From positions 1 through 38,234 of the forward strand of contig JBHEKP010000045.1 of assembly GCA_041859375.1 (NCBI GenBank): a DNA stretch of 38,234 nucleotides. Direction: 5' to 3'. Made by a program: the position numbers and the translations under genes. The stretch is from JBHEKP01 sp041859375. GTDB lineage: Bacteria; Hydrogenedentota; Hydrogenedentia; Hydrogenedentales; CAITNO01. Under the pieces are notes generated by a model. It ran no database searches and was not told the DNA's origin. It saw only the letters and a list, made by a program, of their open reading frames with translations. Shown here piece by piece: positions 8,084 through 16,717 of the stretch (its first letter is position 1; each line of letters begins with the position of its first letter).

Positions 8084-9445
8084 ATGAAGGAAAACGAGAG
8101 CAAGAACGCGGCCACGGTGCTTGTGGTGGTGCGCGGCCAGAAGCCCGGCAGGGAGCTGCTGGCCTTTCTCCGCGCGCAGGGGCATGACGCGGTGCTGGTG
8201 AACGACGGCGAGAAGGCCTACAACCGGCTGGACGCGCAGCCGGTGGACGCGCTGGTGACGGAGCTGAGCGGGGAGCGGGTGGACGGGCTCCGGCTGATGG
8301 CGGTGGCGCGCGCCCGCAATCCCGAGGCGTGCGTGGTGCTGCTGGCGGAGCCGTCGGAAACGGAGGTGGCCACCGAGGCGGTGCGCGGCGGCGCCTATGA
8401 CTTCCAGACCAAGCCGCCGAACCTCACGAAGCTGGCGGCGGTGCTTGAGCGGGGGCTTTCCCACCAGCGCATGGCGGTGGAGCGCGAGGAGCTGCGGCGC
8501 AGGCTGGACGAGCGCTTCGGCCTGGCCGGGCTGACGGGCCGCTCGCGGGCGATGCTGCAGGTGTACTCGGCGGTGCGCCAGGCGGGGCCGCTTGACGCGC
8601 CCGTGCTTGTTTACGGCGAGCCGGGCACGGGCCGGGAGATGATTGCGCGGGCGCTCCACCACACCAGCGCGCGGCGCGACGAGGTGATGGTGCGCGTTGA
8701 CTGCGGAAGCCTTTCGCCGCGCCTGTTGGAGGAGGAGCTTTTCGGGCACGGCGGGGACGGGACCGCGCGGGAGGGGTACCTTGGGCGAGCCGACGGGGGC
8801 ACCCTGTTTTTGGACGGGCTGGAGGCGCTGTCCGCGGACGCGCAGGAGCGGTTGCTGGCCTGGCTGCGGACGGGGAGCGCGCCGCGCACCGGCGACGGGA
8901 AACCGGTGCCGTCACGGGCCAGGCTGATATGCGCCGCGGCGCGGCGGCCCTCCGAACTGACGGGGCGGGGGGGGCTGGGGGCCGAACTGGCCGGGCTGCT
9001 TTCGCGGGTGGCCATAGAGGCGCCGCCGCTGCGCCGCCGCCTGGAGGATTTGCCCCTGCTGGCGCGTGACATGGCGGGGGCCATGGCCGCGCGCGAGGGC
9101 GTGAAGGCGCCTGTTTTCAGTCCCGGCGCGCTGGACGTGCTGGAGCGGTATGAATGGCCCGGCAACGTGCGCGAGCTGGAGGGCGTGGTGGCTGGCCTGG
9201 TCGCGTCGCTTCCGGGCGGTGTCGTCAACGCGGGGGATTTGCCCGGGCGCATCCGCCGCGCCGCGCGGCCCGCGGGCGGGGAAATCCGCATGGCCGTGGG
9301 TTCCACCCTGGCCGCGATAGAGCGCGCGGCCATCGAGGAGACCATGCGCCACTGCGACTATGACAAGGCCGCCTGCGCGCGGATGCTCGGCATCGGCCTG
9401 CGCACGCTCTACCGAAAGCTGGACCAGTACGCGCGGGAGGGTTAG
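8084..9445 (+). CDS. NtrC-type regulator with degenerate receiver and AAA+ domains
   Basis: The 453 residues show receiver, AAA+ and Fis-type helix-turn-helix domains in order, like a sigma-54 enhancer-binding protein, but key residues are lost throughout. The receiver lacks the N-terminal acidic pair, and its phospho-acceptor Asp position is Glu60 (VTELSGERVDG). Walker A reads GEPGTGREM, with Arg184 replacing the lysine. The GAFTGA loop that contacts sigma-54 is missing: only 15 residues lie between FGH (220-222) and GGTLFLD, against 20 in NtrC. Walker B ends LDGL (D244, G245), so the catalytic Glu is gone. The arginine-rich PPLRRRLEDLPLLA and the C-terminal DNA-binding helices (DKAACARMLGIGLRTLYRKL) are intact. 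I infer a DNA-binding regulator that neither hydrolyses ATP nor activates sigma-54. The start ATG has AGGGAAA upstream. The frame is uninterrupted, which argues against a pseudogene. Confidence 0.88.
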   Translation: MKENESKNAATVLVVVRGQKPGRELLAFLRAQGHDAVLVNDGEKAYNRLDAQPVDALVTELSGERVDGLRLMAVARARNPEACVVLLAEPSETEVATEAVRGGAYDFQTKPPNLTKLAAVLERGLSHQRMAVEREELRRRLDERFGLAGLTGRSRAMLQVYSAVRQAGPLDAPVLVYGEPGTGREMIARALHHTSARRDEVMVRVDCGSLSPRLLEEELFGHGGDGTAREGYLGRADGGTLFLDGLEALSADAQERLLAWLRTGSAPRTGDGKPVPSRARLICAAARRPSELTGRGGLGAELAGLLSRVAIEAPPLRRRLEDLPLLARDMAGAMAAREGVKAPVFSPGALDVLERYEWPGNVRELEGVVAGLVASLPGGVVNAGDLPGRIRRAARPAGGEIRMAVGSTLAAIERAAIEETMRHCDYDKAACARMLGIGLRTLYRKLDQYAREG

Positions 9446-11448
9446 GACGCCTTGCGCGCCATGTCCAGGTGCGCCTTTATGCGCGCGCGCAGTGCCTCGT
9501 CCCCGGTGGTTCCCGCAATCTTTTCCAGCGCGGCAAGCACGTCCTGCTCGCCCAGCCCGCGGTCCTTCTCGTTTTTCATGCATGCGGCGTCCGCAAGGGC
9601 GCGCGCCGCGTCCGCGGCGATCTCCGGGTCGTCTAGCAGGGGCATGATTACCCGCGCCGCGCCGATGACGCGCGCCTGGGAAAGCCCCTTCAGGAAGACG
9701 CGCTTTTCCTCCGCGCCGCGCAGTTTGGCCGCAACCGGAGCCACGGACGCGCCGAAGTCCAGCGCCGCCGCGTGGCGTTTGACCTGGCCGCAGACGGCGT
9801 CAAGCGCCGCGCCCCGCAACGCGGGCGCGTCCTGCGTGTCCAGAAGCGCGGCGGCGAAGACTAGTCCGGAGGGATTCGACCAGCCGCCCAGCAGTTGCGC
9901 GGCCTCGGCGCGGACGGACTCCGCGCGGGCGGGCGCGGCGGCGGCGGCGGCCACCAGCCCCGCGGCGGCCTCCCCGCCGAGGGTGGAGAGGAGGCGCGTC
10001 AGTTTGGCGATGTCCCCGTCCGGCACGGTGGCCAGTTGTTCGGCGGTTTTGTCCAGCAGGTCCGCGCGCGCCGCCGGATCGGAGGCGGTGATTTGCGCGA
10101 GGGTGTCCCGCGCGGCGGTTTCCTCGGCGCTTTCCAGGGCAGCCATGTACGCCGTCCAGACCGGTTCCACCTGCGCCGGACCGCCGGTGGCGAACACCGC
10201 GCCATAGGCCGCGATGCGGACGGAACCCTCACCGTCCTGCAGCGCCCCGGCGGCCACGGGGGCGTGCTTTTCCGTGCCCCGCGCGGCGACAATGTCGAGC
10301 CATGCGCGCCGGATTTCCGGCGGATCCTGTTTCAAGGCCGGTTTCACGGGACGATCCGCCAGCGCGCAGGGGCACTGTTTCGCGTAACGGGCCGCCGCCC
10401 CCTCCACCGCGCCCGTGCCGTGGGAGCGGACAAGGGCGTCCTTTGCGAGGGTGAGCTCCTTTGGCGAGTCGGGTTTTTCCACCATGCGGAAAAGCGTCTT
10501 GAGCCCTTTTTCCGCCACAGTGCCGGACATGGTTTCCAGGGCGGCTGCGCGCACCCCCTTGTCCCTGTCCTTCAGCGCGTCCAGCACCGCCTTCTCCGCC
10601 GCGCCGTCGTCGCGGGTGGCGAGCATGGCCACAATCTGCGCGCGCGCGGCGGGGTCATTGGCGCGTTTCAGCTTTTTCGCCCAGGGCGCGCTTCCAGCCT
10701 TTCCGGGGATTCGCTTTGTCAGCAGCAGCGCCGCGCCCCGGTATTCAGGATCGGGATCGTCCGCCGCCGCCGCGAGTTCATCCGCCGCTTTCTCCCCCTT
10801 TTCGCGCACCAATGCCTCAAGGGCGATGGCGCGGACGGCGGGGCCGTCCTTGGCCGTGGTGGCGGGGGAGACGGGCGGTGCGGGGACGCCGTCAATCATT
10901 TCAATGGCGGCGGTGATGCGCGCGCGGCAGGCTTCCGGCGCGGAGGCAAGTTTCGCTTTCAGCGCGTCCCTGGCCGCTGCCGATCCGATGGCTTCCAGTG
11001 CGGCCGCGCCGGGCTCGACCGTGGCCGGATCGTCCAGCAGGGCCGCCAGCGCGGGCACCTCCGCGTCGGTGCCGGTCCATTGCAACTGAACCGCAAAGAA
11101 GGCCTTGACGGAGGGATCAGCGGCCTTGCCCAGGGCGGCGGAAACCGCCTGGTTGAACAGGGCCTTTGCCGCGTCGCGGCCCGGCGCCCCGCAATATTTT
11201 GCAAGGCCGGTCACGGCGTAGCGCGCGGCGAGGTCGGCCTCTCCGGAAGATTCGGGCAGGATGCGCGCGCACACTTCACCGAGCGCGGGCGCGCCCGCGT
11301 CCACAAGGACGGCGCAGGCCGCCTCGGTTGCCGCGCCATTTTGGCCGGGGAACTTCGCCAGCATTTCATCCACCGTGGCGGCGTGCGCGGCGCACGCAAG
11401 GACCAAAAGGGCGGACACCAGCATGAATTGTTTTCTCATATGGAACAT
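9442..11448 (-). CDS. Exported HEAT-repeat protein
   Basis: This Ala-rich, all-helical protein of 668 residues has many degenerate HEAT/PBS-lyase-like repeats (for example VPALAALLDDPATVEPGAAALEA pattern units and DGEGSVRIAAYGAV), which usually serve as protein-binding scaffolds. The N-terminus MFHMRKQF followed by a hydrophobic stretch ending ACAAHA is a Sec signal peptide with an AHA-A cleavage site. The ATG at 11446-11448 has AAGGAA 8 nt upstream; MRKQF at 11437-11439 is an alternative start. It lies 38 nt downstream of a Tat-exported Gfo/Idh/MocA protein, presumably in one transcript. Its stop overlaps the stop of the convergent regulator gene by 4 nt. No enzymatic motif is visible; the specific role is unknown. 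Confidence 0.85.
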   Translation of the reverse strand: MFHMRKQFMLVSALLVLACAAHAATVDEMLAKFPGQNGAATEAACAVLVDAGAPALGEVCARILPESSGEADLAARYAVTGLAKYCGAPGRDAAKALFNQAVSAALGKAADPSVKAFFAVQLQWTGTDAEVPALAALLDDPATVEPGAAALEAIGSAAARDALKAKLASAPEACRARITAAIEMIDGVPAPPVSPATTAKDGPAVRAIALEALVREKGEKAADELAAAADDPDPEYRGAALLLTKRIPGKAGSAPWAKKLKRANDPAARAQIVAMLATRDDGAAEKAVLDALKDRDKGVRAAALETMSGTVAEKGLKTLFRMVEKPDSPKELTLAKDALVRSHGTGAVEGAAARYAKQCPCALADRPVKPALKQDPPEIRRAWLDIVAARGTEKHAPVAAGALQDGEGSVRIAAYGAVFATGGPAQVEPVWTAYMAALESAEETAARDTLAQITASDPAARADLLDKTAEQLATVPDGDIAKLTRLLSTLGGEAAAGLVAAAAAAPARAESVRAEAAQLLGGWSNPSGLVFAAALLDTQDAPALRGAALDAVCGQVKRHAAALDFGASVAPVAAKLRGAEEKRVFLKGLSQARVIGAARVIMPLLDDPEIAADAARALADAACMKNEKDRGLGEQDVLAALEKIAGTTGDEALRARIKAHLDMARKAS

Positions 11449-11486
11449 GGCATGTTTTCCTTGCATGTTGAACGCAGATTGAGGGG

Positions 11487-12764
11487 TCACACCCGCCACG
11501 GGCCGCGCATCGGCTGGAAGATGAGGCGGTTGGCCTCCTCGTCGCCGACGAACTCCTGCTTGTCCGGGTCGTAGCGCAGGTTGCGGCCCAGGCGCACCGC
11601 CGTGGTGCCAAGGTTGATGAGCGTGCAGGAGCGGTGGCCGTTGGCCTCGTTCAGCGCGAAACGCCGCCGCGTGCGCACGCAGTCGTAGAAGTCACCCTCC
11701 TGCGGGTCGGGTTCGGGCAGCCCCCTCAGCACCTTTTCCTTTCCGCCAATCTCCAGGCGAAGCCCCTTGAAAAGTTTGCCCTTCGGCCCTTCGATGTAGG
11801 GCTGGCCCTGCGAGCTGCCGTCGCCGTCCAGGACAATCTCGCAGCCGTCGGCGTAGCGGAGGACGATGCGCCGCCAGGAACTCACCGCGTCGGGGTGCTG
11901 CTGGGGCGCGTCAACCTCCACCTCCACGGGGCTGGTGTCGTCCTTGCCCAGCAGGTACTGCACCGGGTCCAGATAGTGCTGGCCCATGTCGCCCAGACCG
12001 CCGCCGTCATAGTCCCAATAGCCCCGGAAGGTCTGGTGCACCCGGTGCGGGTGGTAGGGCTTCTCCGGCGCGGGACCGAGCCAGAAGTTGTAGTCCAGCT
12101 CGGGCGGCACGGGTTGCGGGGTGAGGTCCGTCCTGCCGCTCCAGAAAAACTTGAAGTCGAAGCCCGTGCCGCCGCCCACGGTGACCCGCAGGGGCCAGCC
12201 GAGCTCGCCGCTGTCCACAATCTGCTTGATCGGTTTCACCGTGGAGCCGAAGCCGTAGAAGTTGTCCTTGAAGCGGAACCAGGTGTTGAGCCGGAAGATG
12301 CGGCCGTTCCGCCGCACCGCCTCCACCACGCGCCGCCCCTCGCCGATGGTGCGGGTCATGGGCTTCTCGCACCACACATCCTTGCCCGCCTCGGCGGCGG
12401 CGATGGAAATCAGGCCGTGCCAGTGCGGCGGCGTGGCGATGTGCACCACGTCCACCTCGGGCATGGCCAGCACCTCGCGGAAGTCCGTGAACCCCTTCAC
12501 GCCCTTCTCCAGCGAGTCCAGCGCCGATTGGAGGTGGCCCCTGTCCACGTCGCACACCGCTATGGTCCGCGCGCCGGCATAGCCCAGATGGCCCCGGCCC
12601 ATGCCGCCCACACCAACCACCGCGCGGGTGATCTCGTCGCTGGGCGCGGGCCGGTCCGTGGCACCCAGCACATGACGGGGCACGATGGTGAAACCGAAGG
12701 CCGCGGCGGCGGAGTTGCGGATAAATCCGCGCCGGGTGAGCGTGGTTTTGGTGGTGTCTTTCAT
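11487..12764 (-). CDS. Tat-exported Gfo/Idh/MocA family oxidoreductase
   Basis: This 425-residue protein begins with a twin-arginine signal (LTRRGFIRNSAAAAFGFTIV), so the folded, cofactor-loaded enzyme is probably exported to the periplasm. The Rossmann motif VGVGGMGRGHLG, the AVCDVD strand end, and CEKPMT with the conserved Lys identify an NAD(P)-dependent sugar or polyol oxidoreductase. The C-terminal domain shows WDYDGGGLGDMGQHYLDPVQYLLG, the DxGxHxxD-like substrate-site motif common in the secreted members of planctomycete-like bacteria. The ATG at 12762-12764 has GGAGAT 5 nt upstream. It lies upstream of the HEAT-repeat gene on the same strand. The substrate cannot be read from the sequence; polysaccharide-derived sugars are a guess from the family. 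Confidence 0.88.
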   Translation of the reverse strand: MKDTTKTTLTRRGFIRNSAAAAFGFTIVPRHVLGATDRPAPSDEITRAVVGVGGMGRGHLGYAGARTIAVCDVDRGHLQSALDSLEKGVKGFTDFREVLAMPEVDVVHIATPPHWHGLISIAAAEAGKDVWCEKPMTRTIGEGRRVVEAVRRNGRIFRLNTWFRFKDNFYGFGSTVKPIKQIVDSGELGWPLRVTVGGGTGFDFKFFWSGRTDLTPQPVPPELDYNFWLGPAPEKPYHPHRVHQTFRGYWDYDGGGLGDMGQHYLDPVQYLLGKDDTSPVEVEVDAPQQHPDAVSSWRRIVLRYADGCEIVLDGDGSSQGQPYIEGPKGKLFKGLRLEIGGKEKVLRGLPEPDPQEGDFYDCVRTRRRFALNEANGHRSCTLINLGTTAVRLGRNLRYDPDKQEFVGDEEANRLIFQPMRGPWRV

Positions 12765-13148
12765 GGGAATCTCCGTCACTCGCGCCGGGGGCGCGGGGTT
12801 GATGCATCCTGTTATTTTGCCGAAATTCCATCCCCCAGGCAAATCGGCAAGCAGTGGAAAATTATGCCGCAACCCATGCTCATATAAATATAAGTCATTT
12901 TTTGACAATTGGTTAAGAAGTTATACCTGGACGGATGTCCATGTGCCCGTCCCAGGACGCACAACCACCCAATCAAGAATTTCCGCAGGAAAACTGTGTT
13001 GCCCAAAAAGTTAAGCACAATTAACAAAAGTTTAATAAAGAAATACTTTCCCCCCATTGTGGGTTTCTGAAGCAGTAACAAAAAGAACCCCCTATCCCGG
13101 GTTTGAAGATTTTTATTGTGGAACACCGACAACATGGAGGAACGCAGA
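12765..13148. other. Divergent 384-nt intergenic region between two Tat-substrate genes
   Basis: No convincing ORF; clearly more AT-rich than its flanks. It must hold promoters for the leftward oxidoreductase and rightward superoxide dismutase. A leftward candidate is TTGTCA (revcomp of 12902-12907) with TATATG 16 nt on. An inverted repeat TTGCCGA/TCGGCAA (12817-12823, 12844-12850) lies in the leftward leader. For the dismutase no promoter stands out; TTGCCC near 13000 with TAACAA 17 nt on is weak. Confidence 0.55.
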
Positions 13149-13862
13149 ATGAACACGAGACGCGATTTTTTGATGGCTGCGGGTGCGGTGGCGGCGGGCG
13201 CGGCCCTCGCCGGAACGGCGCAGGCGCAGGAAGCCGCCCCCACGGGCGGCGCGTTCACGGAGCACAAACTGCCGGAACTGCCCTATGCGTATGACGCACT
13301 GGAGCCCCACATTGACGCAAAGACCATGGAATTGCACCACAGCAAGCATCATGCGGCCTATGTGAAGGGCTTAAACGAGGCGGAGGCGGCTCTTGCCAAG
13401 GCGCGCGCCGCCAATGATTTCGCCTCGGTGCAGGCGCTGTCCAAGAAGGCGGCATTCAACGGCGGCGGCCATTTCCTGCACAGCCTGTTCTGGAAGGTCA
13501 TGGCCCCGGCGGGCAAGGGCGGCGGTGGTGAGCCGACGGGCGACCTGGCGGCGCGCATTGCCCGCGACTTCGGCAGTTTCGCGGCGTTCAAGGCGCACTT
13601 CTCCGCGGCGGCGGCCGGGGTGGAGGGCGGCGGCTGGGCGCTGCTGCACTACCGTCCCGAGGATGACCGGCTCATCGTGCTCCAGGCGGAAAACCAGCAC
13701 AAGCTCTCGCCCTTCGGCAGCACGCCGATTCTCGGGCTTGACGTTTGGGAGCACGCTTATTACCTGAAACACCAGAACAAGCGCGCCGACTATGTGGAGG
13801 CGTGGTGGAACGTGGTGAACTGGCCGCAGGTGCAGGCGAACCTGGACGCGCTGAAGGGCTGA
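13149..13862 (+). CDS. Tat-exported superoxide dismutase, Fe/Mn family (Mn-like)
   Basis: This enzyme dismutates superoxide to peroxide and oxygen. The 237 residues start with a Tat signal (MNTRRDFLMAAGAVAAGAALAGTAQA), so it is likely periplasmic, unlike the cytoplasmic SodA/SodB of E. coli. The four metal ligands are present: His63 (ELHHSKHH), His111 (FLHSLFW), Asp198 and His202 (LDVWEHAYY). The active-site Gln comes from the second domain (Gln183, AENQ) and the first-domain position is Gly, which is the Mn-type pattern; metal use is inference. The ATG at 13149 has GGAGGA upstream. It stands alone, divergent from a Tat-exported oxidoreductase, and ends at a bidirectional terminator. Confidence 0.93.
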   Translation: MNTRRDFLMAAGAVAAGAALAGTAQAQEAAPTGGAFTEHKLPELPYAYDALEPHIDAKTMELHHSKHHAAYVKGLNEAEAALAKARAANDFASVQALSKKAAFNGGGHFLHSLFWKVMAPAGKGGGGEPTGDLAARIARDFGSFAAFKAHFSAAAAGVEGGGWALLHYRPEDDRLIVLQAENQHKLSPFGSTPILGLDVWEHAYYLKHQNKRADYVEAWWNVVNWPQVQANLDALKG

Positions 13863-13885
13863 TTGCCCAAAAAAGAAACCCATGG

Positions 13886-13923
13886 GGCCCGGAAGGCTGA
13901 ATCAGCCCTCCCGGGCCTCTTTC
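13886..13923. terminator. Bidirectional terminator between sod and the lpxH-like gene
   Basis: GGCCCGG (13886-13892) pairs with CCGGGCC (13911-13917), enclosing GGCTGA/TCAGCC (13895-13900 with 13902-13907). Rightward it runs into TCTTTCATTT. Leftward, a T-rich run follows about 10 nt after the stem. Its right arm overlaps the last codons and stop of the convergent gene. Confidence 0.7.
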
Positions 13924-14651
13924 ATTTCAAAGCGCTCGCCGTCCCAGACCACAAAGGTTCGGTGGCGAAGCCAGTCTCCGGTGTTGATGTAGATGCCCGT
14001 GCCGTTCGGGCCGGGGTGGGTTTCGAGCGTCGGCGAATGGGCATGGCCGCACATGACCACGTCGGCCTCCCCGGCGGCAATGATGCTGCGGGCTTTTTCC
14101 CGGATGGCCCGCGCCTCGGGACCCTCCGCCGGGTTTTCCACCTGGAGCAGGGAGCGGCTGCCGTGGCTCACTCCCTGGGCGATGGCCATGGCCCAGTCGG
14201 GGTGGATCAGGCGGAACGCGCCCACCACCAGCGGGTTGCGGGCGATGCGCTTGTAGCAGCGGTAGGCCCTGTCCTCCTTGTTGATGCCGTCGCCATGGAG
14301 CAGCAGGGCCTTTTTTCCGCCGAAGTCCATTACCGTTCCGTCGGGGTGGATGGTGAAGCCGACAGACTCCCGCAGGAACCGTCCGGCCCAGAAATCGTGG
14401 TTGCCGCAGACAAGGTGCAGTTCCACCCCCGCGTCACGCAGGTCGGCGAAGGCGCGGAGAATGTCGAAATACCCCGAAAAGCACACATGGCGGTACTCAA
14501 ACCAGAAATCGAAAAGGTCCCCCAGGCAGATCAGGCGGCCGCATTGGGCCGGCTCAATCCCCCGCAGGAAAGCCAAAAACCGCTCCCGCGCCGGCCGGGC
14601 GGCCTCCGTCACCTTCAGGTGCACATCCGAAAAAATGAGGGTTTGTTTCAC
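13902..14651 (-). CDS. lpxH: UDP-2,3-diacylglucosamine diphosphatase, LpxH-type
   Basis: This calcineurin-like metallophosphoesterase has 249 residues. LpxH cleaves UDP-2,3-diacylglucosamine to lipid X and UMP in the fourth step of lipid A synthesis at the inner-membrane face. The metal-site motifs are all present: D9/H11 (SDVHL), D45 (GDLFDFWF), N84/H85 (GNHD), H119 (HGD), H203/H205 (GHAHSP). The FDFWFEYR stretch and the long helical insert between HGD and GHAHSP fit LpxH better than a generic phosphoesterase. The start is GTG at 14649-14651, overlapping the lepB stop as GTGA, so translation is coupled. It supplies the step between LpxD and LpxB; no LpxI is seen here. A related non-LpxH phosphodiesterase remains possible. 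Confidence 0.8.
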   Translation of the reverse strand: MKQTLIFSDVHLKVTEAARPARERFLAFLRGIEPAQCGRLICLGDLFDFWFEYRHVCFSGYFDILRAFADLRDAGVELHLVCGNHDFWAGRFLRESVGFTIHPDGTVMDFGGKKALLLHGDGINKEDRAYRCYKRIARNPLVVGAFRLIHPDWAMAIAQGVSHGSRSLLQVENPAEGPEARAIREKARSIIAAGEADVVMCGHAHSPTLETHPGPNGTGIYINTGDWLRHRTFVVWDGERFEMKEAREG

Positions 14652-15319
14652 AGCAGTCCGAATTTGCCAAGGGGCCAGAACCGCAACACCGCCCTGCCCA
14701 CAATCTGGCCGTCTGTGATGGCGCGGAAACTCCGGCTGTCCTTGCTCACGCTGCGGTGGTCGCCGAGCACGTAGTATTCGCCGGGATGGAGCAGGCAGAT
14801 ATCCGTGTCGGGCGACACGGCCTCCTCCGGCTGGAGATACCCCTCCTCGTTGATTTGCCAGTTGTTCACCCGCACCCTGCCCCGGTCATATTCCACCTTC
14901 ACCACGTTTTCCAGGGCGGAGGTTCCCGAAGTCGCGTTCGCACTGACCGTGTTCCGCTGCTTTTCCGGATGCCGCGCGATAAGCCGCTTCACATAACGCT
15001 TGTTGCCCACCCCGTCAAAGACGATGATATCCCCCTCCTTGAAGGGGTTGAGATTGCTGAACACGGAGAGTTTTGAAAGCTGGTGCGGCAGTTTCAGCAC
15101 CAAAATGCGCTCCCGGTCCTTCAGCGTGGGGTCCATGGACGGTCCCTGCACCTCGTAACCCTCGATGACAAAAGTTTTCAAGCCCCAGAAGACCACCAGA
15201 AAAATAACCACCATTTTCACGAGTTCCAGAAACTCGCGTTTGGCTTCCTGGCGCGTTTCCGAGGCGGTGCCCGTCTTTTCCTGCGACTCTTCCCCGGCTG
15301 TGGGTGTGCTGTCTTCCAC
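14648..15319 (-). CDS. lepB: Signal peptidase I
   Basis: This membrane-bound Ser/Lys protease removes Sec and Tat signal peptides on the outer face of the inner membrane. The 223 residues contain an acidic cytoplasmic N-terminus, one membrane anchor (about 32-50), the nucleophile Ser61 in GPSMDPTL, the general base Lys111 in YVKRLI, and the conserved box GDHRSVSKDSRSF (186-198). The start is GTG at 15317-15319 with AGGAG 8 nt upstream. It overlaps the lpxH-like gene by 4 nt and lies 90 nt downstream of the methylase gene; that gap has no clear promoter or terminator. Confidence 0.95.
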   Translation of the reverse strand: MEDSTPTAGEESQEKTGTASETRQEAKREFLELVKMVVIFLVVFWGLKTFVIEGYEVQGPSMDPTLKDRERILVLKLPHQLSKLSVFSNLNPFKEGDIIVFDGVGNKRYVKRLIARHPEKQRNTVSANATSGTSALENVVKVEYDRGRVRVNNWQINEEGYLQPEEAVSPDTDICLLHPGEYYVLGDHRSVSKDSRSFRAITDGQIVGRAVLRFWPLGKFGLL

Positions 15320-15409
15320 TAAATCACTCCTGCTGGCCCCATAACCTGTTACTTTGGGTTAGTTTACCATATATTTCCCGGACAATCCCAAAAGAGGCGG
15401 CCGCGTTAC

Positions 15410-16687
15410 TCATCCAGCCCCGTCGCGCCCGCCTGGATGACTCATCAGGACCTGGGCCTCTTTGCCCAAAACAGCCGAAAGCAACTGCTCCACGCCCGTG
15501 TCGGGAGGGCGGAGGGTGTCCAGCACGAGCACGAATTCGACATTCATCGGCTTTTCAGAAAAACGCTGGCTGCTCACCCGGTAGCGCTTGTAGCCGCGCA
15601 TGAACACCCGCACGGAACCCCGGGCCGTGTTGGCGGCGAGCAGATCCGCCAGGGGAATCATGCCGTCGGTGCTGTAGCTGGTGAGGATGTGCCGGCAGGG
15701 CAGCGTATCCAGCAGGCGCGTGTAGGCGGCCGCCGCGTCACCCCGGTGGTTGTAGGCGCTGCGCCTTTCGTCACGCCAGTCCCTGCGGATGGCGGCCCGC
15801 CCCCCCCGCAGGGTGGCGGGGGGGAGGGCCGGCTTGTCCCAGAGGGTGATGCTGTTCAGCACATGATAGTTGCTGGCGTAGGGATGCTGGTTGTAGGGCG
15901 GGTCAACATAGGCCAGAACCGTGTCCCGCGGCAACGCTCGCGCCGCATCCACCGCATCCAGCCGCGAGACGCGGTTTTCCAGCCCGTTGTCGTGGAACAC
16001 CGCCGGGGAGAGACGCAAATCCGAGGCGATACGGTAGAGGGCGGTGCCGGTCTGGCCGCCCCATCCCCGGTGAAAGCCCTTGAACACCCCGCTGGTGTTG
16101 CTCGTGTAGCAGGCCTGGTATAGAAGCGGCGCGAGCAGGCAGGCCTCCTCCTCCGGGGCCAGCAGGTCCTCCTCCCGCCATGCGGCGATTTGGCCGCGGA
16201 TGGCGTCAATGCGCATGCCGTTTTTGCGCATGTAAAACATGCGCTCCGCCGTGTCGTCGAAGGTTTCATCATTCCGGGGGCAGAGGTTCCGCGCCACCCA
16301 GTCCTCGCGCGGGGGGAGCGAGTTAAGTGCGTCCAACGCGGCGCCGTATCCGCCCAGGCGCGCAAAGGCCGGGGCGTGGTTGCATGCCACATGGCAGGTG
16401 TTGATGGGTTCCGTGTAGGGTTCCCAGTCGTTGGAGAACACCCGAAAGCCCCGGCGTTTCAGCCACCGTGACACCACCCCGCTCCCGGAGAAGAGGTCGG
16501 CGACCGCCGCGCCCGGTGCGGGGTCGGCCGCGTCAACCGCCTCGCCCACCAGTCCGAGAAGCCGGCGTTTGTTGCCGATGTAGGGAATCAACTGGGAAAA
16601 GACATAATCGCCGGTGCGCGCCGCACCGTGCCTTTTGCGGTCGTAGACACCCCCTGCGGGTTCCTCGTTGTGCGGCGATGCGGGCAT
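15410..16687 (-). CDS. D12-class DNA adenine N6-methyltransferase
   Basis: This 425-residue enzyme transfers a methyl group from S-adenosylmethionine to adenine N6 in DNA. The class features are IPYIGNKRRLL at about 34-44, the AdoMet motif DLFSGSGVVSRWLKRRG (64-80, FxGxG), and the catalytic VDPPYNQHPY with DPPY at 262-265. A long insert between the two motifs probably holds the target-recognition part. No restriction endonuclease lies nearby, so it looks like an orphan methylase or one whose partner is elsewhere; the target site cannot be read. It follows the helical-repeat gene by 30 nt, with GGAG 9 nt before its ATG, suggesting one transcript with the two genes upstream. Confidence 0.88.
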   Translation of the reverse strand: MPASPHNEEPAGGVYDRKRHGAARTGDYVFSQLIPYIGNKRRLLGLVGEAVDAADPAPGAAVADLFSGSGVVSRWLKRRGFRVFSNDWEPYTEPINTCHVACNHAPAFARLGGYGAALDALNSLPPREDWVARNLCPRNDETFDDTAERMFYMRKNGMRIDAIRGQIAAWREEDLLAPEEEACLLAPLLYQACYTSNTSGVFKGFHRGWGGQTGTALYRIASDLRLSPAVFHDNGLENRVSRLDAVDAARALPRDTVLAYVDPPYNQHPYASNYHVLNSITLWDKPALPPATLRGGRAAIRRDWRDERRSAYNHRGDAAAAYTRLLDTLPCRHILTSYSTDGMIPLADLLAANTARGSVRVFMRGYKRYRVSSQRFSEKPMNVEFVLVLDTLRPPDTGVEQLLSAVLGKEAQVLMSHPGGRDGAG

Positions 16688-16717
16688 GCTGCGGCTCTCC
16701 GGAAAGGATCTGGCGGA

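Noticed and set aside
12902..12927. TTGACA followed by TATACC on the plus strand, as a promoter for the dismutase
   Set aside because: The spacing is only 14 nt and the distance to the gene is over 220 nt.
12812..13267. Leftward 151-codon frame with a hydrophobic stretch in the intergenic region
   Set aside because: Its first part is antisense to the dismutase signal peptide, its end overlaps the oxidoreductase leader, and no ribosome-binding site supports an internal start.
15410..15440. Inverted repeat TCATCCAG/CTGGATGA at the methylase 3' end
   Set aside because: The loop is 15 nt, no T-run follows on either strand, and it lies in the coding sequence.
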